From Lysinibacillus_B sp036662795 (GTDB taxonomy: Bacteria; Bacillota; Bacilli; Bacillales_A; Planococcaceae): a stretch of 64,000 bases of DNA. Positions within the stretch are counted from its first letter, which is position 1. Each line of letters begins with the position of its first letter. The notes below the pieces were generated by a model. It had not been told where the DNA came from, did not search any database, and saw nothing but the letters and a program-made list of their open reading frames with translations. A program made the position numbers and the translations under genes. Below, piece after piece: positions 34,639 through 42,467 of the stretch. The stretch lies in NCBI RefSeq assembly GCF_036662795.1, contig NZ_JBAFWZ010000003.1, positions 62,001 through 126,000 of the forward strand. The letters run 5' to 3'.

Positions 34639-34669
34639 AAAAAAAGCTAAACCAATTGGATAGCTTTTT
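34639..34669 (-). terminator. Terminator of the YjjG-like gene
   Basis: AAAAGCTA / TAGCTTTT arms give tails in both directions. It overlaps the stop codon of the HAD gene. Confidence 0.75.
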
Positions 34670-35351
34670 ATAGAATCGAATATAATTGTGATAATGAGCG
34701 AATTTCATATGTCGGTTGAATAGAAGTCGAATTAGTTTTATTATTTGAATTTAGCCAGCATGTATCAATACCTGCCCCATACCCGCCCACAATATCTGCA
34801 CTAAATGAATCTCCGATAATAAGCGTCTGTTCTTTTTTGAAATCGGGAATACGTTGAAATACATATTCAAAATATTGAATCATAGGCTTTTGATATCCGG
34901 TATCCTCTGACACAAAAACATTTTGAAATTGATTGCCCAAGCCTGTCCTCTGTAATCTTTTGTATTGTGTTTCGGAAATTCCATTTGTCACGATATATAG
35001 GGCGTACTGATCTTTTAATGTTGAAATCAACTCCGCTGCACCCTCTATAAACACGGTACTTTCAGCTATATATTCTCGGTATTTTTTATCAAGTAAAGCC
35101 CCGTCTGCTTTCTTCCCTAACACTTCAAATAACTTGGTAAAACGTGTTTCGATTACTTGCTCTCGAGAGATTTCTTCCCTTTCAAACTTGTGCCACAGCT
35201 TCTCATTAATTTCTTTATACAAATTTTTGATTGTTGGCGAAAAGGGGATATTTTCACTTTCAAATAATTTTACAAGCGCCTGCTTTTCCGCTGCTTGAAA
35301 ATCTAGTAGTGTATCATCTAAATCAAATAAAAGGTTACGATATTTTTTCAT
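34668..35351 (-). CDS. HAD hydrolase, YjjG-like noncanonical pyrimidine nucleotidase
   Basis: A 227-residue HAD superfamily hydrolase with motif I LLFDLDDTLLDF, motif II VTNG, Lys in YQKPM, and motif IV IIGDSFSADIVGG. The DLDDTLLDF start and GDSFSADI ending match the YjjG/YfnB subgroup, which dephosphorylates noncanonical pyrimidine nucleotides. The cap domain is helical (C1 type). The ribosome site is weak (AGGTAG). It lies 13 bases downstream of the TPR gene and may be co-transcribed with it. Confidence 0.87.
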   Translation of the reverse strand: MKKYRNLLFDLDDTLLDFQAAEKQALVKLFESENIPFSPTIKNLYKEINEKLWHKFEREEISREQVIETRFTKLFEVLGKKADGALLDKKYREYIAESTVFIEGAAELISTLKDQYALYIVTNGISETQYKRLQRTGLGNQFQNVFVSEDTGYQKPMIQYFEYVFQRIPDFKKEQTLIIGDSFSADIVGGYGAGIDTCWLNSNNKTNSTSIQPTYEIRSLSQLYSIL

Positions 35352-35364
35352 TGTTATTATCTAC

Positions 35365-36117
35365 CTAGCGTTTTATTTTACTAACAAATTCAAGCGCCTT
35401 TTGTGAGGCGTGAAAAAAATGCTTAGCACCCTGTATTACTCTCAGCTTATACGCTTTAAAAAAACACTTTTCTGCCTCATAAATATCTCCTAATTCTAAG
35501 TAACACTTACCTAGGTGCTGCCAAGCATAATGCTCGTATTTCTCTAAATTATACTTATAGCACTTTTCTAATGCTAGTTCCAGTAATGAGATTGCACTTT
35601 CATATTTCCGGACATATTTTAATGATTTGGCATACCGTATCAACGTCTTAATGTAAAAATCGTAATCCTCAGTTCGCTCGCTATATTGTAAGCATACCTT
35701 TAAATAATCTAATGATCGATCTAGCTCCCTATTCATTCGATATAAATTAGCCATACTCCCCATTAATTTGTATTTACTATCTTCATCTTGTACTCCACAA
35801 ATTAATTGCTCACCATAGTCTAATAGAGATTGTAGCTTATCCATATCCCTGCACTTTTCGCGTAAAAACTCATTTTCATCAATATAATACGATGCCTTAA
35901 GCACACAAAGCTCGTGGTTATATTTTTCCAGCATACAACGACAAAATCCCTTTCTATAACATTCATTTGCGTCGATTTCATAATTCATATTTCTAGCAAC
36001 CAAACACAGTTTCACTACGCTTAGTCCAGGGTCTGGTTTCACTCTTTTCCCGCCGGAAGCTTTACTCTGTAGCGAAAGGCGCATGCCGTCAGCCACACTC
36101 GCTGTCTTTCGCTCCAC
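35365..36117 (-). CDS. TPR-repeat protein with a repeat-derived 5' end (likely truncated)
   Basis: A 250-codon frame from GTG 36117. From about residue 31 onward it encodes TPR-like helical pairs (YKLMGSMANLYRMNRELDRSLDYLKVCL, YEHYAWQHLGKCYLELGDIYEAEKCFFKAYKL), resembling the C-terminal part of Bacillales HTH-TPR regulators or Rap-type proteins. The first ~30 codons look like a translated interspersed repeat rather than protein. No ribosome site precedes the GTG or the internal ATG at 35988. The original N-terminal region, perhaps a helix-turn-helix, appears to be missing. Confidence 0.55.
   Translation of the reverse strand: MERKTASVADGMRLSLQSKASGGKRVKPDPGLSVVKLCLVARNMNYEIDANECYRKGFCRCMLEKYNHELCVLKASYYIDENEFLREKCRDMDKLQSLLDYGEQLICGVQDEDSKYKLMGSMANLYRMNRELDRSLDYLKVCLQYSERTEDYDFYIKTLIRYAKSLKYVRKYESAISLLELALEKCYKYNLEKYEHYAWQHLGKCYLELGDIYEAEKCFFKAYKLRVIQGAKHFFHASQKALEFVSKIKR
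36045..36116. repeat. Repeat fragment (family 3) at the 5' end of the TPR gene
   Basis: A GC-richer stretch in AT-rich surroundings, with the blocks CCCGCCGGAAGC, TTTACTCTGTAGCG, AAAGGCGCATGCCGTCAGCC and CTTTCGCTCC. This composition is familiar from small interspersed repeats of Bacillaceae. Only one copy is in the window. Confidence 0.45.
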
Positions 36118-36465
36118 CTAATTGTTGGTGAATCACCTTAGAAAAACTACTTACGAAATCAACTAATTTAAATATAGTTTTTAGACCTACATATTCAAAT
36201 GTAACCTAAGATAATAGACTTATAAACACAATAATTCAAATTGATTATAAAACACTATAAAATACCCAAATAAAATTATTTTCATTAATCCAAAAGATTC
36301 ATAATCCATTCCATACGATATAAGACAGCAAATCGGCTCCGTATTCATTGACTATCCGTTTATTGTGTTTTATATTTCAGCAAACGTTTTAAAGTAAGGT
36401 TTGTTTATAAGTAGATGAAAAACTAATTTGACTACAAATCACAAGAGCTTGTTCAAGGGGTAAAA
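36118..36465. other. AT-rich intergenic region with no gene seen
   Basis: About 350 bases of AT-rich DNA between the TPR gene and the nhaC terminator. It has no open frame with a ribosome site. Possible promoter elements of the truncated TPR gene would lie here. Confidence 0.5.
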
Positions 36466-36469
36466 AGAT

Positions 36470-36502
36470 AAGAGGCTACCCTAAAAATGGGACAGCCTCT
36501 TT
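36470..36502 (-). terminator. Terminator of nhaC
   Basis: AAGAGGCT / AGCCTCTT arms with an inner CCC/GGG pair lie about 20 bases past the stop. The minus-strand tail is ATCTTTTTAC. Confidence 0.72.
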
Positions 36503-36518
36503 AACTCTATAGCAATAA

Positions 36519-37895
36519 TTATTTTTTCGTTATCGTCACATTCAGCCAACCAAATAAAATAGTTAGTAGAGGACTTAACAAGCAAAAGAAGGCAAATGGC
36601 AAATAGCTCATTACTGGAACATCTAGCATCTCGGCAATAAACAAACCACATACACTCCAAGGAACTAACGGGTTAATGACTGTCCCTGCATCCTCCATCA
36701 CACGACTTAAATTTTTCGGATGTAAGCCTTGCTCATCATATTTTTGCTTATATGCTTCACCCGTTAGGAGGATAGACAAATATTGCTCGCCAACAAGCGT
36801 ATTAATACCAATTGCCGTGATGGCTGTTCCTGTAATTAATGAACCGACTGACCTTAATCCCTTTTCAATTTTGCTGAGAAGTGTTTGAATGACCCCGAGG
36901 GCGAATAATAAACCGCCCATACTTAGACTAAGAATCACCAGCATAATCGTAAAGTACATGCTACTAATGCCACCACGTGTTAACAGTGAATCAATCACCT
37001 CTACCCCTGTTTCCGAAACAAATCCATTATATAAAATGGCGCTATAGTCTGCGAATGTTAAAGACATATGAAACGTCGATAAGACAAGGGCTACTAGCGA
37101 GCTGACAATCAGCGTTAAAAAGGCCGGCATCTTCAGCAATGTGCAAGCAATTAGTATAAGAAGGGGTACAATCGCATACCAATGAATGAAATTAGTTTGT
37201 AATAAACTTGCTTTATAGGACGCTATAGTACTAGCATCAAATGTCTCTACAGAAGGGGATAGCACAGAATATAAGATCGCACTAATGACAAACGCAGGAA
37301 CGGTTGTCAGGCTCATATTTTTAATATGCTCGAATAAATCGACACCAACGATGCTCGCAGCAAGGTTAGTCGTATCTGATAATGGCGACATTTTATCACC
37401 AAAAAAGGCACCCGATACAATAGCCCCAGCTGTCAAAGCGATAGATGCATCGATGGCTCCGGCAATACTCATAAAAGCAACTCCGATTGTTGCTACCGTA
37501 GTAAGCGAGCTACCAACGGCTGTACCAATAATAGCTGTAATCATAAAGACAATCGTATAATAAAAGCTGGCAGTAATGATAGATAAACCTAGATAAAGAA
37601 GAGTTGGAATCGTACCACTTACAATCCAGCTACTAATTAAAATACCGATTAAAAGGAAAATATACACCGCGCCCAGACTAGCCTTAGCGCCTGAAAGCAA
37701 ACTTTCTTCTAACGTTTTAAACCGTATCCCCTTTATTAGCCCATAAAAAATCAAAAAAATAATAGCAAATAATATAGGAATGTGAGGGGTTGCCCCTAGT
37801 CTCCCAATCCCTATAGAAATCATTGCTATAATCATTACCACAATAAAAGCTGCCTCTAAAACAGAAGGCTTTATTTTTGCTTCAATAAAAAACAT
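36519..37895 (-). CDS. nhaC: Na+/H+ antiporter NhaC family
   Basis: A 458-residue polytopic antiporter of the NhaC family, exchanging Na+ (or malate/lactate in MleN relatives) for H+. Landmarks are GAIVSGAFFGDKMSPLSDTTNLAAS, typical of the family, and the later NTLVGEQYLSILLTGEAYK and EDAGTVINPLVPWSVCG motifs. ATG 37895 is chosen because AGGAG sits seven bases upstream; an in-frame start at 37943 lacks one. It is monocistronic. Whether it is a plain NhaC or a malate/lactate antiporter is not decided. Confidence 0.9.
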   Translation of the reverse strand: MFFIEAKIKPSVLEAAFIVVMIIAMISIGIGRLGATPHIPILFAIIFLIFYGLIKGIRFKTLEESLLSGAKASLGAVYIFLLIGILISSWIVSGTIPTLLYLGLSIITASFYYTIVFMITAIIGTAVGSSLTTVATIGVAFMSIAGAIDASIALTAGAIVSGAFFGDKMSPLSDTTNLAASIVGVDLFEHIKNMSLTTVPAFVISAILYSVLSPSVETFDASTIASYKASLLQTNFIHWYAIVPLLILIACTLLKMPAFLTLIVSSLVALVLSTFHMSLTFADYSAILYNGFVSETGVEVIDSLLTRGGISSMYFTIMLVILSLSMGGLLFALGVIQTLLSKIEKGLRSVGSLITGTAITAIGINTLVGEQYLSILLTGEAYKQKYDEQGLHPKNLSRVMEDAGTVINPLVPWSVCGLFIAEMLDVPVMSYLPFAFFCLLSPLLTILFGWLNVTITKK

Positions 37896-38070
37896 ATGCC
37901 TGCTCCTAGATGTAAAGTTATAATTCAACACGTTAAAGTTCAACGCTTCAACTCGAGAAAGTATAAAAATATTCTAACATAGTTAATTAAGAAGTCAATA
38001 GTGCGAAAAATGAAGTGGCATTCTTCACTTACTTAGATTAAAAAATGAGTGCTTCCAGTATGGCTAGCAT

Positions 38071-38140
38071 TTTGTTGATACTGTTGATTGTTATACCGAT
38101 TTCGTTGATATCATCCAAACGCCTATTTTCGTTGATTCTA
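38071..38140. repeat. Four GTTGAT motifs between nhaC and ogt
   Basis: GTTGAT occurs at 38074, 38083, 38104 and 38131, the last two inside TTTCGTTGAT. These are irregularly spaced and may be a fragment of an interspersed repeat; there is no coding evidence. Confidence 0.35.
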
Positions 38141-38178
38141 TGCCACCAATTCAAAATTATTAAATCTAAGAGTCTAAT

Positions 38179-38679
38179 CTATAATTTGATACCTTCAAGC
38201 TCTAACAATCTTTTTTTCATATCTAAGCCGGCACGAAAGCCAGTGAGCGTTCCATTTTTTCCGATTACACGGTGACATGGTATCACAATCATCACCGGAT
38301 TAGACCCTATCGCTGTCCCTACAGCGCGTACAGACTTTGGATTATTTAACCGTTCGGCAATATCTGAGTAAGAGTATGTTGTGCCATATGGAATAGCACG
38401 CAAGGCAGCCCAGACGGACATTTGAAAATCTGTGCCCTTAAAATCTAGAGGGAAATCTATCTCTCCACGTTGACAGTCAAAATACTGCTGAAATTGTTTG
38501 GCGTACGGCGCAAGCTTTTCCTTATCCTCTATTAATTCCATTCCTTTAAAGGCTTTATTTACCCAGGCCCGTAATTCATCTACCCCTTGATTTTCCGAAC
38601 CGGTAAAGCACAGTCCTTTTTCCGTAGCTGCAATAATAAATTCCCAATTACTATAACGAAATACTGTCCAATAGATCAC
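38179..38679 (-). CDS. ogt: Methylated-DNA--protein-cysteine S-methyltransferase
   Basis: A 166-residue suicide DNA-repair protein that removes alkyl groups from O6-alkylguanine and O4-alkylthymine. The active-site motif PCHRVIG is complete (VIPCHRVIGKNG), preceded by the helix-turn-helix region YGTTYSYSDIAERLNNPKSVRAVGTA. GTG 38679 is preferred over ATG 38685 because GGGAG is seven bases from the GTG and only one from the ATG. There is no adaptive-response regulator nearby. Confidence 0.9.
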   Translation of the reverse strand: MIYWTVFRYSNWEFIIAATEKGLCFTGSENQGVDELRAWVNKAFKGMELIEDKEKLAPYAKQFQQYFDCQRGEIDFPLDFKGTDFQMSVWAALRAIPYGTTYSYSDIAERLNNPKSVRAVGTAIGSNPVMIVIPCHRVIGKNGTLTGFRAGLDMKKRLLELEGIKL

Positions 38680-38798
38680 TAGCATTCTCCCATTCTAATT
38701 TTAGTTTTTTCCATATTATACATCATACAAAAAATGAAACCTAATCATCCTCAAAACGTATAATTAATATCATTTATCTTTCGAAAGGATTGATTTCA

Positions 38799-38990
38799 TT
38801 GTTTAAAAAAATAATTAAATCTTTACTAGGCGGCTCAGGTGGTTCTGGCTACCGTCGCTATTCATCTAGCAGCCGACGGAAATATTCAAATCGTCATAAC
38901 TACTATGGTCATAAGCATTATAAACGAAGCCATCGTCGTAGCTCACGAAGCTTCTTTAGCTCGAAAAGTTTCTTTAGTAGCTGGTCATGA
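38799..38990 (+). CDS. Small basic Ser/Arg/Tyr-rich protein coupled to a kinase gene
   Basis: A 63-residue protein from TTG 38799, nine bases after AAAGGA. It opens with an amphipathic MFKKIIKSLLGGSGGSG stretch. The remainder is dominated by Ser, Arg, Tyr, His and Lys (RRYSSSSRRKYSNRHNYYGH, then RRSSRSFFSSKSFFSSWS). It is strongly basic and probably disordered. Its last four bases overlap the start of the Ser/Thr kinase gene (ATGA), giving translational coupling. The family is not recognised. The composition makes it a plausible kinase substrate or nucleic-acid/membrane-binding adaptor, which is inference. Confidence 0.68.
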   Translation: MFKKIIKSLLGGSGGSGYRRYSSSSRRKYSNRHNYYGHKHYKRSHRRSSRSFFSSKSFFSSWS

Positions 38991-39778
38991 TTTCGGCCTA
39001 TACAGAATACAAGTACAGTAAGCTCGTAAAGGAGTATACAGAGCAACAAACCGAATTCCATTTTATTGAACAGCTTGGTGTTGGCTCATATGGTGTTGCC
39101 TATTTACTAGCACACAAAAAGACAGGTCAGAAAGTTGTACTAAAACGGTTAAAGGCAAAGCATCGAAAAAAAGAAAAAACGAAGCGTAAGTTTCTACAGG
39201 AAATCCAAATGCTAAAGGGGCTTCGCTATACGAGGGTACCTAATGTTTTAGTGGAGGGCTTTTTGAAGGATGTTCCTATCTATATTATGGATTACATTGA
39301 CGGGGAAACGTTTGAGAGAGCCATTTTCCTACATGGGCAAACATTTTCAATAGACGAAGCGCTGGAAAAAACCCGCGAATTACTTACTATTGTAATTACA
39401 TTTCATGCACACGGAATCGTGCATCGTGACTTACGAATTCCGAATATCCTTTTAAAAAACAATGAATTGACTGTAATTGATTTTGGCTTAGCAACCTATA
39501 TTGATCCTACTTTAACAATTGAAGGCATTGATAATCCTAAAAAAGCGGAAAATCATATTAGTGATTTATATGCTGTGGGACATTTTCTGCTTTATTTACT
39601 CTATTCTAATTACACACCTGGGGATAAAAAAGAAAGAAGCTGGCAGCAGGAATTACAGCTTCCAGCCGAAGTACAAAATTATATCGAAAAACTATTAATG
39701 CTTAAAACCCCTTTTGCTAGTGCTGAAGAAGCTTTACTCGAACTACCATTTAGAAAATCACATCTCACTCTAAAATAG
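38987..39778 (+). CDS. Hanks-type serine/threonine protein kinase (cytosolic, kinase domain only)
   Basis: A 263-residue protein consisting of a single kinase domain with no membrane helix or PASTA repeats. All core residues are present: the glycine loop GVGSYG (31-36), Lys53 in VVLKRL, Glu72, HRDLRIPN (His146, Asp148, Asn153) and DFG (165-167). The catalytic loop has Arg where most have Lys (HRDLR). It is translationally coupled to the small basic protein upstream. A family 1 repeat and a terminator follow. The substrate is unknown. Confidence 0.92.
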   Translation: MISAYTEYKYSKLVKEYTEQQTEFHFIEQLGVGSYGVAYLLAHKKTGQKVVLKRLKAKHRKKEKTKRKFLQEIQMLKGLRYTRVPNVLVEGFLKDVPIYIMDYIDGETFERAIFLHGQTFSIDEALEKTRELLTIVITFHAHGIVHRDLRIPNILLKNNELTVIDFGLATYIDPTLTIEGIDNPKKAENHISDLYAVGHFLLYLLYSNYTPGDKKERSWQQELQLPAEVQNYIEKLLMLKTPFASAEEALLELPFRKSHLTLK

Positions 39779-39807
39779 AGCAAGGTAATGTATTTTCTTA
39801 TGGTCTA

Positions 39808-39862
39808 AGAAAAGCGCAAGCGTCCCGTTTAGCCTTCGAGGCGCTGGGGCGCTGGAGCTAGA
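39808..39862. repeat. Interspersed repeat (family 1), short copy
   Basis: A shortened version of the repeat at 11402: AAAAGCGCAAGCGTCCCG, TTAGCC, GGCGCTGGGGCGCTGGAGCTAG. Both ends are retained and the middle is deleted. Confidence 0.75.
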
Positions 39863-39881
39863 ATACGCTCAAACTCTATCT

Positions 39882-39918
39882 AAAAAAAGTGCCATAAGTT
39901 TACTTACGGCACTCTTTT
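39882..39918. terminator. Bidirectional terminator between the kinase and DinB genes
   Basis: AGTGCC(A)TAAG / CTTA(C)GGCACT arms (39888-39913) are flanked by A7 and TTTT, between convergent genes. Confidence 0.85.
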
Positions 39919-39920
39919 AT

Positions 39921-40391
39921 TTATAGCATCTCTTTTGTTGGTCCCATAACAGGTGGTACAGGTAAACCTGCTTGACGAAGTAAAACCGTCATTTGACCAC
40001 GATGATGTGTTTGATGATCAATGAGTATCCGTAGTAGTTGACCTAATGGCATTTCCCCACCAAATGCCGGCACCATTTTTAGTAATTCCTCATTCGTTAA
40101 CGATGCTGCTTCTTTTTTATACGCATCAATGACCATTTCATACGCTTCAACTATTTCTTGCATTGTTTCGGGTCTGTCCATATCTGGTCCTGGCGCTGGT
40201 ATTTGTAAGCCTGCAAATTGGCCGAATGCACCAGCTACTTGTACTAAATGCCAAGATAACCACCCTAATGAATTGTGCCCCTCTACAATTGCTACATCCA
40301 TTTTTTCATCTGTAATAGCCTTTAATACATTTAACGTTCCTTTTGATGACACATGCCATTCCTTTGAAAAGTCTTCAACAGTACGATACAT
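39921..40391 (-). CDS. DinB family protein
   Basis: A 156-residue four-helix-bundle protein of the DinB/YfiT superfamily. The metal-binding histidine pattern is visible: LSWHLVQVAG early and LIDHQTHHRGQMTVLLRQAG near the end. Members are metal-dependent and many transfer thiols (bacillithiol) to substrates, but the function here is unassigned. ATG 40391 is chosen for the AAGGGGG site; the longer frame from 40451 has none. Confidence 0.88.
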   Translation of the reverse strand: MYRTVEDFSKEWHVSSKGTLNVLKAITDEKMDVAIVEGHNSLGWLSWHLVQVAGAFGQFAGLQIPAPGPDMDRPETMQEIVEAYEMVIDAYKKEAASLTNEELLKMVPAFGGEMPLGQLLRILIDHQTHHRGQMTVLLRQAGLPVPPVMGPTKEML

Positions 40392-40462
40392 TTTACAAAC
40401 CCCCTTATTAGTATTCCTTTTTATCATAGTAAAAAGTTCTAGTCGTAGCAATTAAAGGGTTT

Positions 40463-40963
40463 TTATTCAAGATACATTCGAAGTATATTCCATGCCTCAA
40501 CCTTTTGCTCAAATGTTTTAATATTTTTGCCTGGTACAGGACTAGTAGATGGCATTTTAAAATAAGCTCTGGCGCCTAATATCTCAAACCCTAGCTTCTT
40601 CTTAAATACGTCGTGTGCTTTTGTGCCATTAAATAGAACCGCTCCAATTTGTGGATAACGGTTGAATAACGCCTGGAAGTCATTCGGGATTTCATTTCGA
40701 ATATTGCTATCTAAGCTTCCCTCACGTTCACACTCTCTAATCACGTCCCATAAGCCGATGCCATGGTCCCTTAGGAGTCTCAGTCGCGCACTATAATTAG
40801 TGGGGATTTCTTTTTGTAAGAGCTCCGCTATTATTCCCCAAAAATGATTACGGGGATTTCCGTAATATTGCTGTTTTTCGAGTGACTGCACTCCTGGCAT
40901 GGAGCCGACAATTAGGACACGTGTATGTTCATCTACCACTGGCGGTAAAATATTTTCAACCAT
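40463..40963 (-). CDS. DNA-deoxyinosine glycosylase (uracil-DNA glycosylase superfamily)
   Basis: A 166-residue UDG-superfamily enzyme. The N-terminal VLIVGSMPGVQSLEKQQYYGNPRNHFWGII matches the hypoxanthine/deoxyinosine glycosylase subgroup, which excises deaminated adenine from DNA. The middle block GLWDVIRECEREGSLDSNI and the C-terminal LPSTSPVPG-like loop (MPSTSPVPGKN) are also present. It is 12 bases from the end of the neighbouring frame and separately translated, with AAAGAGGCG before the ATG. Confidence 0.88.
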   Translation of the reverse strand: MVENILPPVVDEHTRVLIVGSMPGVQSLEKQQYYGNPRNHFWGIIAELLQKEIPTNYSARLRLLRDHGIGLWDVIRECEREGSLDSNIRNEIPNDFQALFNRYPQIGAVLFNGTKAHDVFKKKLGFEILGARAYFKMPSTSPVPGKNIKTFEQKVEAWNILRMYLE

Positions 40964-41103
40964 TCTTTCGCCTCTTTTCGTAAATTAGGAATGATTATAT
41001 CATTGTTAGATTAAGGGAAGCAAAGGTCTCTGATGCTATATATGAATCAATAAAAAACGCAAGAATGTATGATGCCACATCCTTGCGCTACACAGCTCTT
41101 GTT

Positions 41104-41196
41104 TACTAGCCACTTTTTCCGAAATACTAGCCGAAAAATCAAAAATACTAGCCGTTTTTTTCAAAATACTAGCCACTTTTTAAAATTTACTCGCCA
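41104..41196. repeat. Five-copy 21-bp tandem repeat
   Basis: TACTAGCC (last copy TACTCGCC) recurs at 41104, 41125, 41146, 41167 and 41188, exactly 21 bases apart. Each is followed by a T-rich or A-rich variable segment. It lies in the gap between the deoxyinosine glycosylase start and the end of the next gene. A plus-strand frame across it has no ribosome site and is probably not translated. Confidence 0.85.
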
Positions 41197-41277
41197 ACGA
41201 GAATATTCTGATAATATCCAACTCGTTAATATAGCCTACTACCAGTCCATTTATTCGTTTACTCGTCGAAAAGCTAG

Positions 41278-42456
41278 TTAGGATTCATTAATAATATCCC
41301 AGTATTTCGTTCTTGTTTCCTCTTTTAGTACGCCCTCTTTTTCGAAATGACGGACATACACATATAACATCATTTCATTATCTTCTGTTGGCCGTAACCT
41401 CATAAGTACACGATTGATGATAGTTTTACATCCCTGAGGATTCGCATACATTGTATTCCACGCACGGACCTGCAATTCTAAAATCTCACTTAGTGCAGCA
41501 GCCTCCAGCTCGTCCATCGGAACAGGCTCACTAAAATAAGCGTAAGGATCCTCATAAATACTTGTATGAACGAACGATATGCATCGGTCAAATGATTCTG
41601 CAATAAGCTCTTCTCCAATATAAATGCCGTCCACTCGTTGCTCTAACGTCCCCGATTCTAACACTAGGTACGGTGCATCCTCTCTAATATCGACAATTCG
41701 AGATTGGATATTCGGTGTAATTAAAAAATGAGGATGCTCTATATTCAATGAAGCGGCATACCCAGCAAAATCCTCTGTTCCTGAAAAATCATAGTACGTT
41801 TTCGGTGGATAGTAAAACATAGCGTCTAAATCCTTTGCTTCAATTGTCCATTCTACTTCAGGACAATCAAAAATAACTCGTAACGCTATTCCAGCATCCG
41901 TTTTGATGATTTCATCGTAAATATAATATTGACCTACCTCTATGCTACCTATTTCACTAATAATCCCTGTAAAGCTAAGAATGACGACAGACTTTGTACT
42001 AAAGCCACCTTTTGTGTCCAAATGTAAGGTAAGCTGATTATTCAAACGCTTTATCCCTACAATTTGAGCATCATGTAAGCTTTGCTCATACACTTCACGA
42101 GCTCCATGGGATAAATAGGGAAGTGCGCCCTGTTTGCTTTCATGGGCAGCATCCAGTACAGCTTCAAATACTGACGTCTGCTCATTCACCCAGTTTATAT
42201 AATCTTCCCGTACCGTTTGAGGTAATTGAGGTGTATTGAATGTACCATCAAGCACATATGGATAAAAGCGCTCTGGTATGCTCGCTAATAATCGGCCGCG
42301 CACATCGTCCAAGTCTTCTTTCCTCTCCGCAAGTAAATCAATTCCCTCTTCCATAGCGTTAGCCAAGTCGCTTTCCCATTCTTGATCCGTTTCAGGAATG
42401 GATAGAACATGAGCTTGTTCAAATGCCCTCTTCTCCTGTAGGGTTAAATGCCACAC
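41278..42456 (-). CDS. Hypothetical protein, DUF4085-like
   Basis: A 392-residue soluble protein. MWHLTLQEKRAFEQAHVLSI and the first ~270 residues resemble my recollection of the DUF4085 family, and an acidic C-terminal region of about 120 residues follows. No catalytic motif or membrane helix is seen. The start is GTG 42456, seven bases after AAGGAG. It lies 11 bases downstream of cobT and is probably co-transcribed with it, although no functional relation is evident. Confidence 0.7.
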   Translation of the reverse strand: MWHLTLQEKRAFEQAHVLSIPETDQEWESDLANAMEEGIDLLAERKEDLDDVRGRLLASIPERFYPYVLDGTFNTPQLPQTVREDYINWVNEQTSVFEAVLDAAHESKQGALPYLSHGAREVYEQSLHDAQIVGIKRLNNQLTLHLDTKGGFSTKSVVILSFTGIISEIGSIEVGQYYIYDEIIKTDAGIALRVIFDCPEVEWTIEAKDLDAMFYYPPKTYYDFSGTEDFAGYAASLNIEHPHFLITPNIQSRIVDIREDAPYLVLESGTLEQRVDGIYIGEELIAESFDRCISFVHTSIYEDPYAYFSEPVPMDELEAAALSEILELQVRAWNTMYANPQGCKTIINRVLMRLRPTEDNEMMLYVYVRHFEKEGVLKEETRTKYWDIINES

Positions 42457-42467
42457 AAGATCACTCC

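Noticed and set aside
38071..38140. GTTGAT motifs considered as a CRISPR-like or regulatory array
   Set aside because: Only four short motifs with irregular spacing and no spacer-repeat structure.
41104..41196. 21-bp repeat considered as a CRISPR array
   Set aside because: The conserved part is 8 bases and the variable part is AT-rich and similar between units; no cas genes are nearby.
41069..41281. Plus-strand 70-codon frame across the 21-bp tandem repeat
   Set aside because: No ribosome site, composition dictated by the repeat (NTSxxF pattern), and it runs into the end of the opposite gene; more likely non-coding repeat.
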